Source: Tigriopus japonicus (lineage: Eukaryota > Arthropoda > Copepoda > Harpacticoida > Harpacticidae). Taken from it: 64,000 nt of DNA. The notes beneath the pieces were generated by a model. That model ran no database searches. It was not told the origin of the DNA and saw nothing but the letters and a program-made list of their open reading frames with translations. The stretch covers positions 561,376 through 625,375 of the forward strand of contig JAAGOF010000046.1 in the NCBI GenBank assembly GCA_010645155.1, read 5' to 3'. The first letter of the stretch is position 1. Every line of letters starts with the position of its first letter. A program made the translations under genes and the position numbers. Shown piece after piece: positions 46,685 to 58,430 of this stretch.

Positions 46685-49600
46685 TTACAATCTAGCAAAA
46701 CAAGCACTGCAATTTATTGGAGTCAAGCGGCATCTGGGATTGTTATTGGGACGACAGCACTCTCCACAAGATGATACACATGGGCAAGATCGGTTGCATT
46801 GGACAACCTATTCAGAACAATTGCATTACTGTGAAGTCATTTTTTATGTTCCATCGCCTTACCACTCCTCTTTGTTTAGCAACACAGGCATTTTTGTAAG
46901 TGCTGCCATTACTTCCACAAACTGGCGAGACAATGGTGGGACAAATTGGACCAAGACAGGGACAGCGACCATAGCATCGGATGGCCTAGAAATTTCAAAA
47001 CAGCATTTTGTATTTCCAATGTAATGAATGCTCCATTATAGGAGCATAGATAATCATAGATAAAAATTGTTAGAGAAATATCAGATCAGTAAAGAGAAAA
47101 TAACGACAAGTCCAGAATTTTGTTTTCTTTAGGTTAGTGTGAATTGTCGAAACCCAACATATGCAAATCCAAACATGTTTAGGTCCTTATTTTCATTTCA
47201 AATTTCAAAACAGGATTTAGTATTTCCAATGTAATGCTCCATTAAAGTAGCAGAGACAACATTAGACCAAGATTGTCAAAGAGGTATCACATGAGTGATT
47301 CGTTTTGCCGCTTGTCCCCATCCACTTTTTCCTTTGCTATTTTTGTGCCCTTTAATGCGGTAAAGCGGTCAGGAAATTGTCCATTTTTCCACTTGCCAAA
47401 AAACTAGCAAATGCTTGTTCTTATTAAACCTGATTGGTTGAGCCTGGTTTCCCTCTAGGTGTGATTGGCCATCTAGAAATGGTTTGTTAAACGAAATCTA
47501 CATTTTTTTTGTTTTCCAATGATCTAGCGCCAATGATTCACTTTCCTTTCATGAATTGCAAAAACAAGTTTTGACACCCCAAATCTCAAGTTTTGTCTCA
47601 ATCTTTGTCTCAATCTCAAATCTCAAGACCTTTCTGAACGATTCCATTTGACAAAGAAACTCTCTGAAATACAAGATTGTTTAATAACTGTTTCCAATGA
47701 TATCTTTAGCTCAAATTGTTATCATAAACCAATAATTACCATCCAATATACTTGCCAACAACGCAAGAATAAAGTAACATAATTGAAAACAGTTAAACGT
47801 ATGGTTTATTACATGATCGCGAAAACAAACGAAAATGGAGTATGTAATGCTTTGCTGGGGAATCTTCCATTATTTCTTGCACTTGTAGAATTTTTTGACA
47901 TTGCAATCCAACCCTGCTCACTTCAATTGTCCGATGAAGGTGACTCAAATGTCTTAAAGATCGAGATTATAATACTGGTTCAACTACGGTTCCTGTTTTC
48001 ACGGTGATAGCAGCTTTCGTTAGCAGAATGCGGCCAGTCAGTCACTCCTCACAAATATCTCACTCCGTTTGCGGCAGCGTTCACAATAGACCTTGATTTT
48101 TATGACCGTGATCTAGGGGCGTCAATAGGATCCAAAGCCTTGTCCACGTCCTGCTTGTCGTTTATGAAGTCAAAATGACCACTGACATTCAACTGAGTTT
48201 TGTTGGATTTTTTTGTCAAACGCAGCTTTGTTGTTTACATTTTTCATGGATATCTTAGCTTCTTGGAAAAATGGCACTACTTTCTTGATCGCATATCCTT
48301 ATTCCTTTTTCGAAAATTGTACGAAAATATGAAAACGGACAAGTGGATAAGGAGAATCGGAGAAGTGGTTATGATCTTTTGGCACGAAAATATCCGCTAT
48401 TAAGTACATTTTATTCCCATGAAAGAGATTCTACGTTCGATTTTTCTCTACGAGCTTATAGGTAGAGGCAAGAAGCACTGGAATCATGGAGTGGGAGGCT
48501 AGCAACGAGAATAATGATTTCCAGTAAGAACAATTCAGTTACGTTCTTGTGCAAATGAGACCTTACATATGTTGACAAGAATATGTATTTCAATTTTTAG
48601 TTCAATCGAACGTCGGAGACAAAAGTTATGCTCACTCAAAGTTTAGTGCAAATACAACCGAGAATGAATGAACTGGCCCTTTTGTGGTAATCGTTTTACC
48701 ACAAAAGGGCGAGTTCATTCATTCAATGCTCTCTTCAGTTCATAAGTTTGAGAAGGCATAACTTTTCACTCCGGCATTTGATTGGGCTGAAATTTGAAAT
48801 ACGTGTTCTTCTCAATGCAAGCCAGGTCTCATTTGCAGAAGAACGCAAATGGTTCGTTTCTGCTGGAAATCATAATTCTCATTGCTAGCCTCCTACTCGA
48901 TGATTTCCGTGCTTCTTGGTACAGGGAAGCAATGCTAAAAGTTCATTCTCAGCTGCAAGGATAAATTGAACAAGAGAGCCCTCATCAAAAATGAAAATAA
49001 TTTGATGACAATTTCGTTGGCCAAATCTCAAACCTCCAACCGAACGAGCATTAACGAATAATCCTATCCATCCATCGTTTCGTAGAATACTTTCCAAATT
49101 GAATTTGATTTAAGTCATTGATTAATCAGAGTAATAGAGTTGGGTACTTTTAAAGATTAAATCAGTCCTTAAAGTGTATAGAACCTACCGTTTTACGGCA
49201 TATAGCAAAGCATGGATTGCCATAAGTTATTCCATTTATACCGCACATTGGTAAATAGTTAAGAGGACAAAGGCAGCCATATCCAGGATCTTCATTGCAT
49301 GGACAACTACCGTCACATTGAACATTCTAAAACAAAAAAAAGAGACAAATTCCCCGAGCACTTAGTTTCACTCAAGTCGTGAGCTAACAATCTTTTTATG
49401 CTTACATCTTTTTCGCACTGAGCAAAGCAACTATTCTCGTGAGTTTTGCCGGAAGCTCCACAAACTGGGCGAATTTCTCTTGGGCAAAGGCACGGTTGAT
49501 CAGGACAAGGACATTGGCCTCGACAAGCTACTGCCTATGATATGATACTGCCTATGAATGTATATAGATATATATTTTTGGAAGGGTTTAGCTATAAATA

Positions 49601-50146
49601 CACTTCTCTGAGTCACATATCAAGGCATAAACAATGAACACAAAAGTAAGCAGAACTTTCAAAAACATGAAACTGATCTGAAAAGAAAAAAATCAACCCA
49701 GATAGTAATTACTGACCACATTTTGACACTTGGCTTCACAGGGGCTTTCTTTGTTAAGGCTATTGAACTATCTAACTGATGTGATTGTCTTACTTTGAAG
49801 ATTTGTTTACCCTTTACTGAAGCACAGAACAGATGTTTTACCTTATAAGGATTAGACTGGCCTTACTCTTTAAAACTCTAGGTTGCTTGGTTGAAGCGAA
49901 ATCAACAATGATTCTAGCTTTTAAAAATATAAAAAAATTAAAAAAGAAAAAAAATCAACCCGGATAGCAGTTACTGACCACATTTTGACATTTGGCTTCA
50001 CAAGGGTTTCCATAGTTTTGGCCGTCCTCACCACAAACGGGTTTCTCGATGTCTGGACAAGGACACGGAGATGGAAGAGGGATTTCTTGGGCATCATTGG
50101 GCTCAAGAGAGTACACCAAAAAGGCCGCTATAAAAACTATTTTCAT
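46685..50146 (-). CDS. Four-Kazal secreted inhibitor M2 (226 aa, 5 exons)
   Basis: Minus-strand exons 50146-49979, 49534-49406, 49326-49189, 46985-46863 and 46807-46685, all phase 0, total 227 codons. Residues 1-20 (start MKIVFIAAFLV, end NDAQ) are a signal peptide. Kazal units and predicted P1: CPCPDIEKPVCG (Asp), CLCPREIRPVCG (Arg, trypsin-like target), CLCPLNYLPMCG (Leu), CPTIVSPVCG (Thr). The fourth has Gln where the fifth cysteine should be. The last 40 residues are a Cys-rich tail with CGECC, comparable with CPxCC in the plus genes. Exon 1 uses a GTCAGT donor. Intron 3 (2.2 kb) carries a foldback, and intron 1 a partial copy of exon 1 (49711-49743). It is the intact partner of M1. Confidence 0.9.
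48489..48898. repeat. Foldback element family F, copy 2 (best preserved)
   Basis: 410 bp. Ends GAGTGGGAGGCTAGCAACG and the inverted ATTGCTAGCCTCCTACTC. The centre is the perfect hairpin GCCCTTTTGTGGTAA-loop-TTACCACAAAAGGGC. It lies in intron 3 of M2 and matches 5366-5760. Confidence 0.8.
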
Positions 50147-50240
50147 GATGAGTTTGCGACAAATTTTCGTTGTAACAGGAAAAGTTGCTTTGGCGAGAGC
50201 CTGTCTTGTGCAAGTGCATCATATGTGCGTTAGCTTTTGG

Positions 50241-50250
50241 ATATTAATAT
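50241..50250 (-). promoter_or_regulatory. M2 TATA-like box ATATTAATAT
   Basis: About 95 bp before the M2 ATG, same spacing as the M1 box. CTAACGCACAT and GATGCACTTGCAC lie between box and start, as in M1. Confidence 0.45.
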
Positions 50251-51737
50251 CCTGGCAAACCGATGACTCTTTAGAAAGAGGCCATATTTGCAAACTCCAG
50301 AATGGAAAGCAAAAAAGAATCATCATGTGTAAGAGCAGTCCTCCGTAGCGGGGCTTTCTTACAATTGTTCTACTTTGCAATCAAATTCGCAAGAACTCCG
50401 ATCTAAATTGACATCCTTGTACTTATTTAGTGGGATTTATGCACCTTGCGAAAATACTCTTCGCAGCACAGTGGAAACAATATTGAAGACATTAATATCC
50501 ACCACATGAATGTTAGATCAAGCAAGCATCTTTGAAAAATCTTTCTTGTAAATTGGCACATTTACGACCCATGTGCAAACACTCCAACATCACCTGTTTG
50601 GACGTATTCTTTGAGCATTCTTCAACCATTGACTTTCAACCATTTTACGAACATTTTCAGGGTTTTAACTTTTCGCAAAGAAAATATTTACCCATACTTG
50701 AAAAAATCTTAGCAACCGCATTATTGGTTACTTCGTCTTTTATCTGAAGATCAGTGCTAGTGAAAGCCACTGTGTTACGGTATGTAAAATGACTGTGCTA
50801 CAATGTATGTAAAATGGTGTTAATAATGTTTTCGGATTGTTTTTTAATAAAAGGTCTGGAATTTTTTACCATGAGGGTAAAATTTCAACAGTTTAGGGTG
50901 AAGTTTTTGACTAAGTTTCAGCAAAAACAAGATTGATAGGAATGTTTGAAAATCGATTAATCTAGAATTGAGGTATTTTTGCAATCAGCGTCCCTTAAGT
51001 CACAATTGTTTTAAAGTTGTTAGGAAAATCATGGTGGAATCAAGTGTTTTCATTTTTGTCAGGAAAAGTCTTTGTCCTTGTAATTTTGATACCTAAATCT
51101 GCAATAGAAACAATCTGCGGAGCATTATATTTTCATAATGCACTGAATTTGTTAATGTTACATCAGTAGTTGTGATAAATCTTAAAACAAACAAACAACA
51201 AACTTTGCATTTCCCATATGTATTGGAATATAACCTTTTTATTTAGACCAAACTCTACGATCGTAAAATAGGAGTTGTAATATATACAAATCAACACAAA
51301 CCATAAACTTTGGATTTGCTTATGTACGTTGCCAGTAAACTATGCAAAAGGAAAATTCGAAATTGCTGCTCCAAGCCTTCTGGGTCAGAAAAAAACGTTT
51401 CAGTGCGTTTGAAAATGTCCTTATAAAAGTTGTCAACAGCTTTAAACCTTGTCAATCCAAACCTCTAAAATCTCAATTAGGAGAATGGATTTTCTAGCCG
51501 TATTTAGTTCAAAAACCTCACATTTTAGTACAATGATCAGACCCAAGGTGTATTTTTGAAATCCGTCCTGAAGTACTGCATCGTGGTTCCTGTTTAGTGT
51601 CATCAACTCTGCATAAACTTCCGATGACTTTGCTAAATAAACAAAATAAACCAAAACGAAAAATTGCACACTCCATACTGGAAAGATATCAAACCTCCAC
51701 ATCAGACAATGGATCAGGAAAAGTTTTCCTTGCTTAC
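50251..51737. other. M2 upstream region
   Basis: AT-rich; paralogous blocks to the M1 upstream region up to about 51350. No gene seen. Frames at 50532-50747 and 51442-51702 lack support. Confidence 0.45.
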
Positions 51738-51955
51738 CGTTTAACTCACATGTTAATGTATCTAATTCAAAAAGCGAGAATATTCAAAAATCCAGTCAGA
51801 TTAGCATGCCTTGAGTATTTACTCTCTACAGCTGCTGTGTTTGACGCTCAGTAGCTGGGGCGAGTATATGAGTATATATGAGTATGAGTATATCGACGAC
51901 CGTTAATCTGACTTGATTTTGGTATACTCTCGCTTTTTCAATCAGGTGAGTTGAC
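51738..51955. repeat. Foldback with GAGTATAT microsatellite in the loop
   Basis: Arms 51738-51805 and 51901-51955 share AAAAAGCGAGA, AGTCAGATTA and AACTCAC in inverted orientation. The spacer contains GAGTATATGAGTATATATG repeats. Non-coding. Confidence 0.6.
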
Positions 51956-52665
51956 GAACGGTGTGATCTTTGCCTCTGTGGTAAGGCAACCACCTTTCTT
52001 TGAATATTACAAAGATAATTGAATGGTTTTGGTTGGATTTAAGGGAATCAAATTCAAATAAAACTGTCATATTTTTTATTAGGGAAAGGGTTGGCCATGT
52101 GAGTCGTGATTGAAATGGCTTCTCTAAATCAATTTCAAGATTTTCATAGGTATATCCACGTGATTTTAGTCCATTCCTTATTAAATCAGGGGATCAAACT
52201 TTAAAACCTTATATTTATCTTAAAATATTACCTTAAAAGCTCTCCTTGTACGATGAATTTACTTCAGGATCAATATTTGTCTGCCTGCTTATTGGTATAC
52301 CCCTCAACATGTTCCTTCAAATTTAATAGAGAATAAAATGGCCATGTCCTGTTCAACAACCTTAGACAAAATATACCAATCGTTTCAAAATTAAAAGAAA
52401 ATTTCTCGCCTTACTATATCAAAACTTGCAAATATTTTGCCCTTTCCTCTCTCAAAGAGGTGCAGAAAAGGGAATGCTCTTTTCGCAAATTTTAAGGTTG
52501 ACGACAACCCGCTTTGTGAGTACTACGCGACGTACTTTGTTATCTCAAACTACCATCATGGAATAAACTAAAAGTATTGATATCAAGGACAATTCATTAA
52601 GGTTGCTGGGTCGCAAAGAAACTTTCAGCACTGACATCTGGATATTTGTGGTTATTATATTGAAA
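51956..52665. other. Between foldback and K5 promoter
   Basis: No gene recognised. A TCTGGATATTT motif about 25 bp before the K5 palindrome (near 52637) is also found before K1 and K6. Confidence 0.4.
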
Positions 52666-53009
52666 TCCAGTTTGATCTGGAGAAGACCATTCCACGAGCC
52701 TAGCAAAGCTAAGGTGAGCACACATACAAAATACACACACCAGAGCATTCCCCTCCTTCTAAACATACAAAGACGGCCAATGTTTTATGGGCCGGCTCGA
52801 GACTATTTATGGTCAAAGTTTAATACAAAACAATTTTAAGGATAGCGTTTACGTTAAAGAGGTTTGATTTCTCCCACAGATCATATTCCCTGTAGCATGT
52901 TTCTGCGGCATTTTGATCTAGATAATCCGAAATATTTTTTTAATCCAAGAAGTCCAATTTGGCCTAGTGAAGAAAGACTCACCAGGAAGAAAATCATCCC
53001 ATAAAAAGG
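52666..53009 (+). promoter_or_regulatory. K5 promoter modules
   Basis: TCCAGTTTGATCTGGA at 52666-52681, GGGCCGGCT at 52789-52797 preceded by CCAATGTTTTAT and followed by GAGACTATTTA, TCCAAGAAGTCCA at 52944-52956, and CCCATAAAAAGG at 52998-53009, 115 bp before the ATG. Confidence 0.8.
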
Positions 53010-53112
53010 ACCATTGACTCTTCTTTCGGCACATTCAACTTTGAACGACCCTCGAAGGAACATCTCCTCTCATCTTCGGTTAACCCCGTCAACTCCCACC
53101 TAACTAATAGTT

Positions 53113-53835
53113 ATGAAGACTCAGTTTTTCTTTGTTTGTGTTCTGGGAGCCCTTATCATTGAGGCCCATGGTCAAACTCATAACCAAGACGATTCCGAAG
53201 AATTTGCCGATCCTTGCACTTGTGACGACGAGCAATATCAACCCGTTTGCGGTGACAACGGTCAAACCTATTCTAACGCTTGTGAAGCCACTTGCAAGAG
53301 TGTGGTAAGTGACAAAATCACCCACAGCAGCCTTGAGAACGACTAATCCTTTAAGCCTTTAACGAATGTTTTGAAAATCAAAAGCGGTCGAATGCAGGCT
53401 AAACGTAAGAAACCACTATTCATAACCTTTAATGCATTAAATTTTTTTCAGGCCCTTCAATGTGAAGGTGAGTGCCCTTGCTCCGGATCTCCATCCGATG
53501 TTCCCACCCGAAGCCAGAAAGTGTGCCCCTTTTTGATTAAAAAGGTTTGCGGCGACAACGGAACCACCTTCGACAACGAATGTGAAGCTGAGAACAACGG
53601 CGTGGTAAGAATTTGACCGTTCAAAAAAATCCATGGCAATTCTTTCAATTTTTGTTATAACCTATGTTTTTTCTTCAACTCTCAGAGTGTCCAATGTGAA
53701 GGGGAGTGCCCTTGCAGTGAGAAGCAAGACGGGAACCAAGAGGAAAACTTGAACGCCAGTTGCCCACCTTGCTGCACTAACCGAACCCCTGACTGCTCCG
53801 GAAAGCGAGTCGATTGCTCTCGTTGCAATAACTAA
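53113..53835 (+). CDS. Kazal-type secreted inhibitor K5 (164 aa, 3 exons)
   Basis: Exons 53113-53304, 53452-53604 and 53686-53835, phase 0. The signal peptide starts MKTQFFFVCVLGA. Kazal 1 is CTCDDEQYQPVCG...TYSNACEATC with predicted P1 Asp and one extra residue between C2 and C3. The second unit (CPFLIKKVCG...DNECEAEN) lacks the fifth cysteine and has predicted P1 Phe. The tail exon has NQEEN and CPPCC...DCSRC. AATAAA at 53871-53876. Exon 2 is very close to that of K1, so K1 and K5 are sister genes although about 25 kb apart. Confidence 0.93.
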
Positions 53836-54899
53836 TTATAGATTATTAATCTATTTAACGGAAAATGATAAATAAAATCTTACATTTTCACGAACGCTGC
53901 CTTGTTGCTAACTTGTATAGACTAGTGCATTTACTGGTATGTTTGATGATGCATTCAGCTTCAAAACATTGTTACACAAAATAATTACAAAGAAAGGAGA
54001 CACTTGAAGCCTGAATCGAATTCCAGGCATAAAGAGAAATATCTTTTGGACCATATTTAAATGGCTTGTTTCGAGGACTGCCAAATGGAAACTAATTGAA
54101 TTTTTTTAAAGATTTTTAGTCAATATAAGATGGTTTTTTTATAGTTGAAACTTGACCGGCACCCACTATCGTTCTTACAGCTGCAATTTCAGGATTTATG
54201 AATAAACAAGTCTTCCGTGATTCCACATTTTGTTAGCAACAATCCGTTTGAGGAAATGGATTCAACGGCAAGCATGAGATGGATTATGATTTAATGAACA
54301 CTAATTCCTAAACGAGAATTTATTATTTTTTTACTATTTAAATCAATTTAATGACCTATGAATCATCAAGTCACGTTGCATGCTTAGCATTTTGAAATAA
54401 TATTAGCAATGCTGCAAATGGTGTCTGAATTGAATTCTAAAATGATAAAGAGTTGATTTGATTTGTTCACTGAATTATTCTTGAAATATTCTGTCCACTT
54501 ATTTTTTTCACACCTTATTATTCTAACCCTAGTGCACTTACCATTGAAACAGTACCCATATTGCAACCTGAAGTGTCGCTAATCAAGAAGATATAAATTT
54601 CCTGTAGAGAAATGCATTTCAGTCAAAACAAATCAACAACGTTAATCTTCAAATGAGACCTTTCTTGGGTTGGGTAGACTAAGTATTTCAATTTTCCGCT
54701 GAATGAAGGAGTTAGAATATCATAGCTAAACTTGTCTAAATCTTGTTGCAAGAATCGCATCGTATTTCTTACCATAATTTTCCCTTCATATTTTGAGTCT
54801 ATTAGAGGTCAGCCACGATAATGTTGTCTTAACAAACTGTTGAGTCCTGGTGTGTGGCCATAAAGTAGGGTGAAAAATCTCGCCGAAACACCGAAATTT

Positions 54900-55330
54900 T
54901 TCTGACCCTCAAATAGTAGTGTTGCTTCAACTCTTCATGAAAGCCCAATTTGACGTCTTAAAAGGCGGCAAAGTGATCATTTGTGGGCAAGAGATGGCAC
55001 TCCAAGCACTACAACTTAAGTGCAGGCAGTTCCACCACATTTCACAACAACAAAAACACGGGTGTTCTTTAACTTCCTCCATTCAATACCGAAGTGAAAA
55101 GTTATTTCGTCTCAAACTTATGTTCTGAAGAGAAAATAGAATGAATCCTCTCGCCCTTAAGTGGTGCAATAATGACGAGAAGAGGGCAAGCTTATCCATT
55201 CCTACTAGGTTTTGACTCCAACAATCGATTGAATGAATATGTTGTCTACTCAATACAAGTAATCAAGCAATGTGTCCTTTGCAGAATAATGTTATGGTTT
55301 TGATACTACTTGAAATTGTAATTATGGTTG
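54900..55330. repeat. Foldback element family F, decayed copy 3
   Basis: Contains GAAGTGAAAAGTTATTTCGTC, GAATGAATCCTCTCGCCCTT and an inverted counterpart AAGAGGGCAAGC, in the same order as the inner parts of 48489-48898, followed by TGAAATTGTAATTATGG like the right end. Boundaries approximate. Confidence 0.45.
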
Positions 55331-56705
55331 CTTCAGATAAAAAAGGACCACAAAATCAAACGAAATAAAACACATAGGAACCAAAGGTTTTTTACCAAAA
55401 AGGCTCATACAATCTCAATTGAAACCGTAAGAAATAGAAAAGTAGATAAAATGATGAATCAAAAAAATATGAGACTTTCAAGAAACTGAAACGAAAAAAA
55501 AACTACTTAAACCAAAAATATTCAAAGTCAAAGCAAGTGTTCTAATCCAGAAGATGATATTTGATCACTTTGTTCTTTCAATAAACCATGATGGAAGGGC
55601 TTTTCAATTATAAATAGCTTAATTTTCTTGAAGAAGGTGCAGTTTTCATGCGAACTTTTTGTAATAAGAAGTGCTCCAAGCAACGTACAAATGAAGTATC
55701 CACACAATACATCATGGTAGGTGTCTAGAGATGCCTGGCCAATATATTTCTAGAAACCGGTCTTGGGCATTTCCTTCCAGACTTTTTGTCGTAAAGGGCC
55801 GACCAAAAAATATTTGTCTTCAATTTCAAACTCCATTCTTTTTAATGCATGTCTGCTATCAGTTTCGTTAGGTCTCTGTTTTTCTATTTCTCTGTTTACA
55901 AACACATATCTACAACTAGTCAGCATCCAATCCACAACGATACTACATTGAGCTTAGTAAAAGCATTTTAACCTATAAAATAGGTTTGAAAAATTACTGG
56001 AGTTTTTTTTCACACGAATACGCCCGTACAGAGGACCAAAAAGTCAACAAGCAAAATAGTGAAAAGAAAAAAAAGATTGCTTTCATTTCCTTATGGTGAA
56101 ATAAGATCCCACAATTTCAAAGAAAACAAGAAACTTGAAAAGAAAAATATTTATCACATACATTCATGTACATGGGCGTTTTTAAGTGTTACATATTCTT
56201 GAACACAAAAATATTTGAAAGTGCTGGATTTTTTTACTTTTGAAAATCCACCATGTTTTACTGATCTGAAAGATAATCAGCTTTGTGGCTTACCCTGTAT
56301 TTAGGGGCGGTTGGATGTGACACATCCTGTTCCTTTCTCATAATTCCCAATAAAGCCGTTGTAAACCTCAAAAAACATAAAAATAAATCCCTCATCCATG
56401 GAAAATGAAATGTCGTTAACGCAAAAACTGAAAAGGGACCTCTCTTTTACAAAGTACTCGCGCTCCTATGTTTGTTTTTGAATTTGGAAAGTACACTTGG
56501 TTGTGATGCCCAGACAGAGTTAAACCTCTACAACTTCTCGAGAGAAAAATCGTTAGCTCTAAATTCTGGTCGAGATCCCGCCAATTGTCGACCTAACCTG
56601 AGGAATAAAAGATAGTTTTTGCTTATTCAATCATGTTTTTCCTTCAAGAATGGCGTATTTGTCAGACAGAGAAATATAACTGATTTTAATGACTTAATCC
56701 TAAAA

Positions 56706-56936
56706 AAGGGAGGAGACGTGGTGTCGTGGTTAGTGCAGTTTCCTATAGTGAGAGAGGTCCCAGGTTCGATTCTCCTCTCCGACCTTTCTCAAGGAAACTT
56801 TTAGACGCTAATTCACACCCACAGACGGAGAACCATTCTGATACCGGACATGAGATTGCTTATCGGAAAAACTGGACGGTGTGATGGCTGGCTTCGTTGG
56901 CCGGGCGAGGCTCAAACCTCCGACCCTAGCACCAAC
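56706..56936 (+). repeat. tRNA-derived SINE-1, copy 2
   Basis: Box A region GTCGTGGTTAGTGCAGTTTC and box B CAGGTTCGATTC, then GACCTTTCTCAAGGAAAC and ACCCTAGCACCAACAA. About 90 percent like the copy at 5812-6050 by eye. Confidence 0.8.
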
Positions 56937-57138
56937 AATCCAAAAAAAAAGAAAATCCGGAATTGGTGTTTCCAAAAATTATCAACCTGCTTCATATTTC
57001 TTGCCACCATAATTTTTACGTGACATTTTTTTTTCTTAATTAGTTATGGCACCAAGGACTATCATAGAGTCCTTTCTACGTATATGGGAAAACTTTTGAT
57101 TGTGCCATCTGGATATTTTTGGGTCGCACCACATCATT

Positions 57139-57557
57139 TCCAGTTTAATCTGGAGCCTCCATGTTACTAACCTGAATGAGGTGAGCACTCACTGAAAACA
57201 TAAGCATCCCTCCTCGCTCCAAGCATACGAAGCCTACCACTACACTACACTACACTTCTACCTATGTATATACGGTTTGGAAGGGACGAAGACGATCAAC
57301 CAACGTTTGGTGGGCCGGCTGACGACTATTTAGCTAAATTTTCGATGTTCAGTTACAATACTGCACATATTTAAGGACATTATTTTAATCATTTATGGTA
57401 TAGTATTGTTTTGCCCATTATATTTTGCTCGTTCTATAAAGTCAATGTGTTGAGTAAAAAAATAATAGAATTAGTCAAACTTAACTTTCCATGTTAAGAA
57501 GTCCATCTCGGTCCAACCTAGAAAGACTTGCTTGGTAGAAATTGTCACATAAAAAGG
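57139..57557 (+). promoter_or_regulatory. K6 promoter modules
   Basis: TCCAGTTTAATCTGGA at 57139-57154, GGGCCGGCT at 57312-57320 followed by GACGACTATTTA, GTTAAGAAGTCCA at 57493-57505, and CACATAAAAAGG at 57546-57557, 117 bp before the ATG. A CACTA/ACACT microsatellite (about 57240-57260) lies inside. Confidence 0.8.
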
Positions 57558-57662
57558 ACCTGTGACACTTACCTCAGCACGCACTATCCAAAAATCCATT
57601 CAAAGGAACACCTTTCATTTTCGGTCATCCCCGAGCACTTGTCAACAACCAATCCTTCAAAT

Positions 57663-58430
57663 ATGAAGACTTTCATTCTCTTTGCCTGTGTCCTGGGAGC
57701 CACCATCATTGTTGAGGGCCAAATCCAAAGACCAAACATTACCCAAATTCCCACCCACAGCCAACTTCAAGGTCAAGTTCAAGCCCAAAGTCAGAATCAA
57801 ACCGCCAAGGCCACAGAACCAGGGGCGTGCTCTTGTGCCGGTAACCTCAGTAAACCCGTCTGCACCACCAATGGCCAAACTTTTGACAACATTTGCTTAG
57901 CTAATTGCAAGAAAGAGGTAAGCAATGAACCCCAAATTTCCTTTATTAACAAAAGTTAGCGTGAGGATCCGAAATCCGGATCAAAAGTTGTTTGTTTTGT
58001 GACTAGGTTTTATCAAAGATATGTGAAAGACTGTAACATTATATCCATAATTTATTTTTTTCAGGTGGTTGAATGTGACGGCAATTGTCCTTGCCCACCC
58101 CCTCCCACTACTGTTGCCCCACCCCCCAAAGCTTGTCCCGCCGTGATCCGCAAAGTGTGTGGCAAAAATGGCACCACCTTCGATAATGAGTGCTTGGCTG
58201 AAGAGGCCGACGTGGTAAGAACTGGTTTAATAGCCACTTAAATGGTTGGTTTTGATTTTGAAAGCGATCCATTACAATGGGCTTCTGGTTCATTTCAGAC
58301 CGTCGAATGTCGAGGAGAATGCCCTTGCAACGACAAGGACAACGAAGAGAGTTGCCCACCGTGTTGCACTGACAGTGACACTGAGTGCCAAGGACGCCGT
58401 GCCGACTGTTCTCGTTGCAATAAGAATTAG
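57663..58430 (+). CDS. Kazal-type secreted inhibitor K6 (178 aa, 3 exons)
   Basis: Exons 57663-57917, 58065-58214 and 58299-58430, phase 0. The signal peptide starts MKTFILFACVLGA. The linker before the first Kazal is longer than in K1-K5, neutral and Gln-rich (QGQVQAQSQNQ) with two NxT sites. Kazal 1 is CSCAGNLSKPVCT...TFDNICLANC: Thr replaces the Gly after the third Cys, and predicted P1 is Gly. The second unit follows a Pro-rich CPCPPPPTTVAPPP stretch, has CPAVIRKVCG with predicted P1 Ala, and lacks the fifth cysteine (CLAEE). The tail exon is CPPCC...DCSRC. No clear AATAAA. It is the most diverged plus-strand member. Confidence 0.92.

Larger units (their letters stand above)
53877..57138. 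other. K5-K6 intergenic DNA
   Basis: AT-rich. Holds a decayed family F foldback (54900-55330) and a SINE-1 copy (56706-56936). No gene seen between them; small frames at 55750-55951 overlap on both strands and are not supported. Confidence 0.4.

Noticed and set aside
47783..48007. 74-codon frame with hydrophobic stretches
   Set aside because: Located in intron 3 of M2; no splice signals and no resemblance to the Kazal exons or other families.
48660..48730. Candidate microRNA-like hairpin (CCACAAAAGGGC stem)
   Set aside because: It is the centre of the repeated family F foldback, so a transposon origin explains it better.
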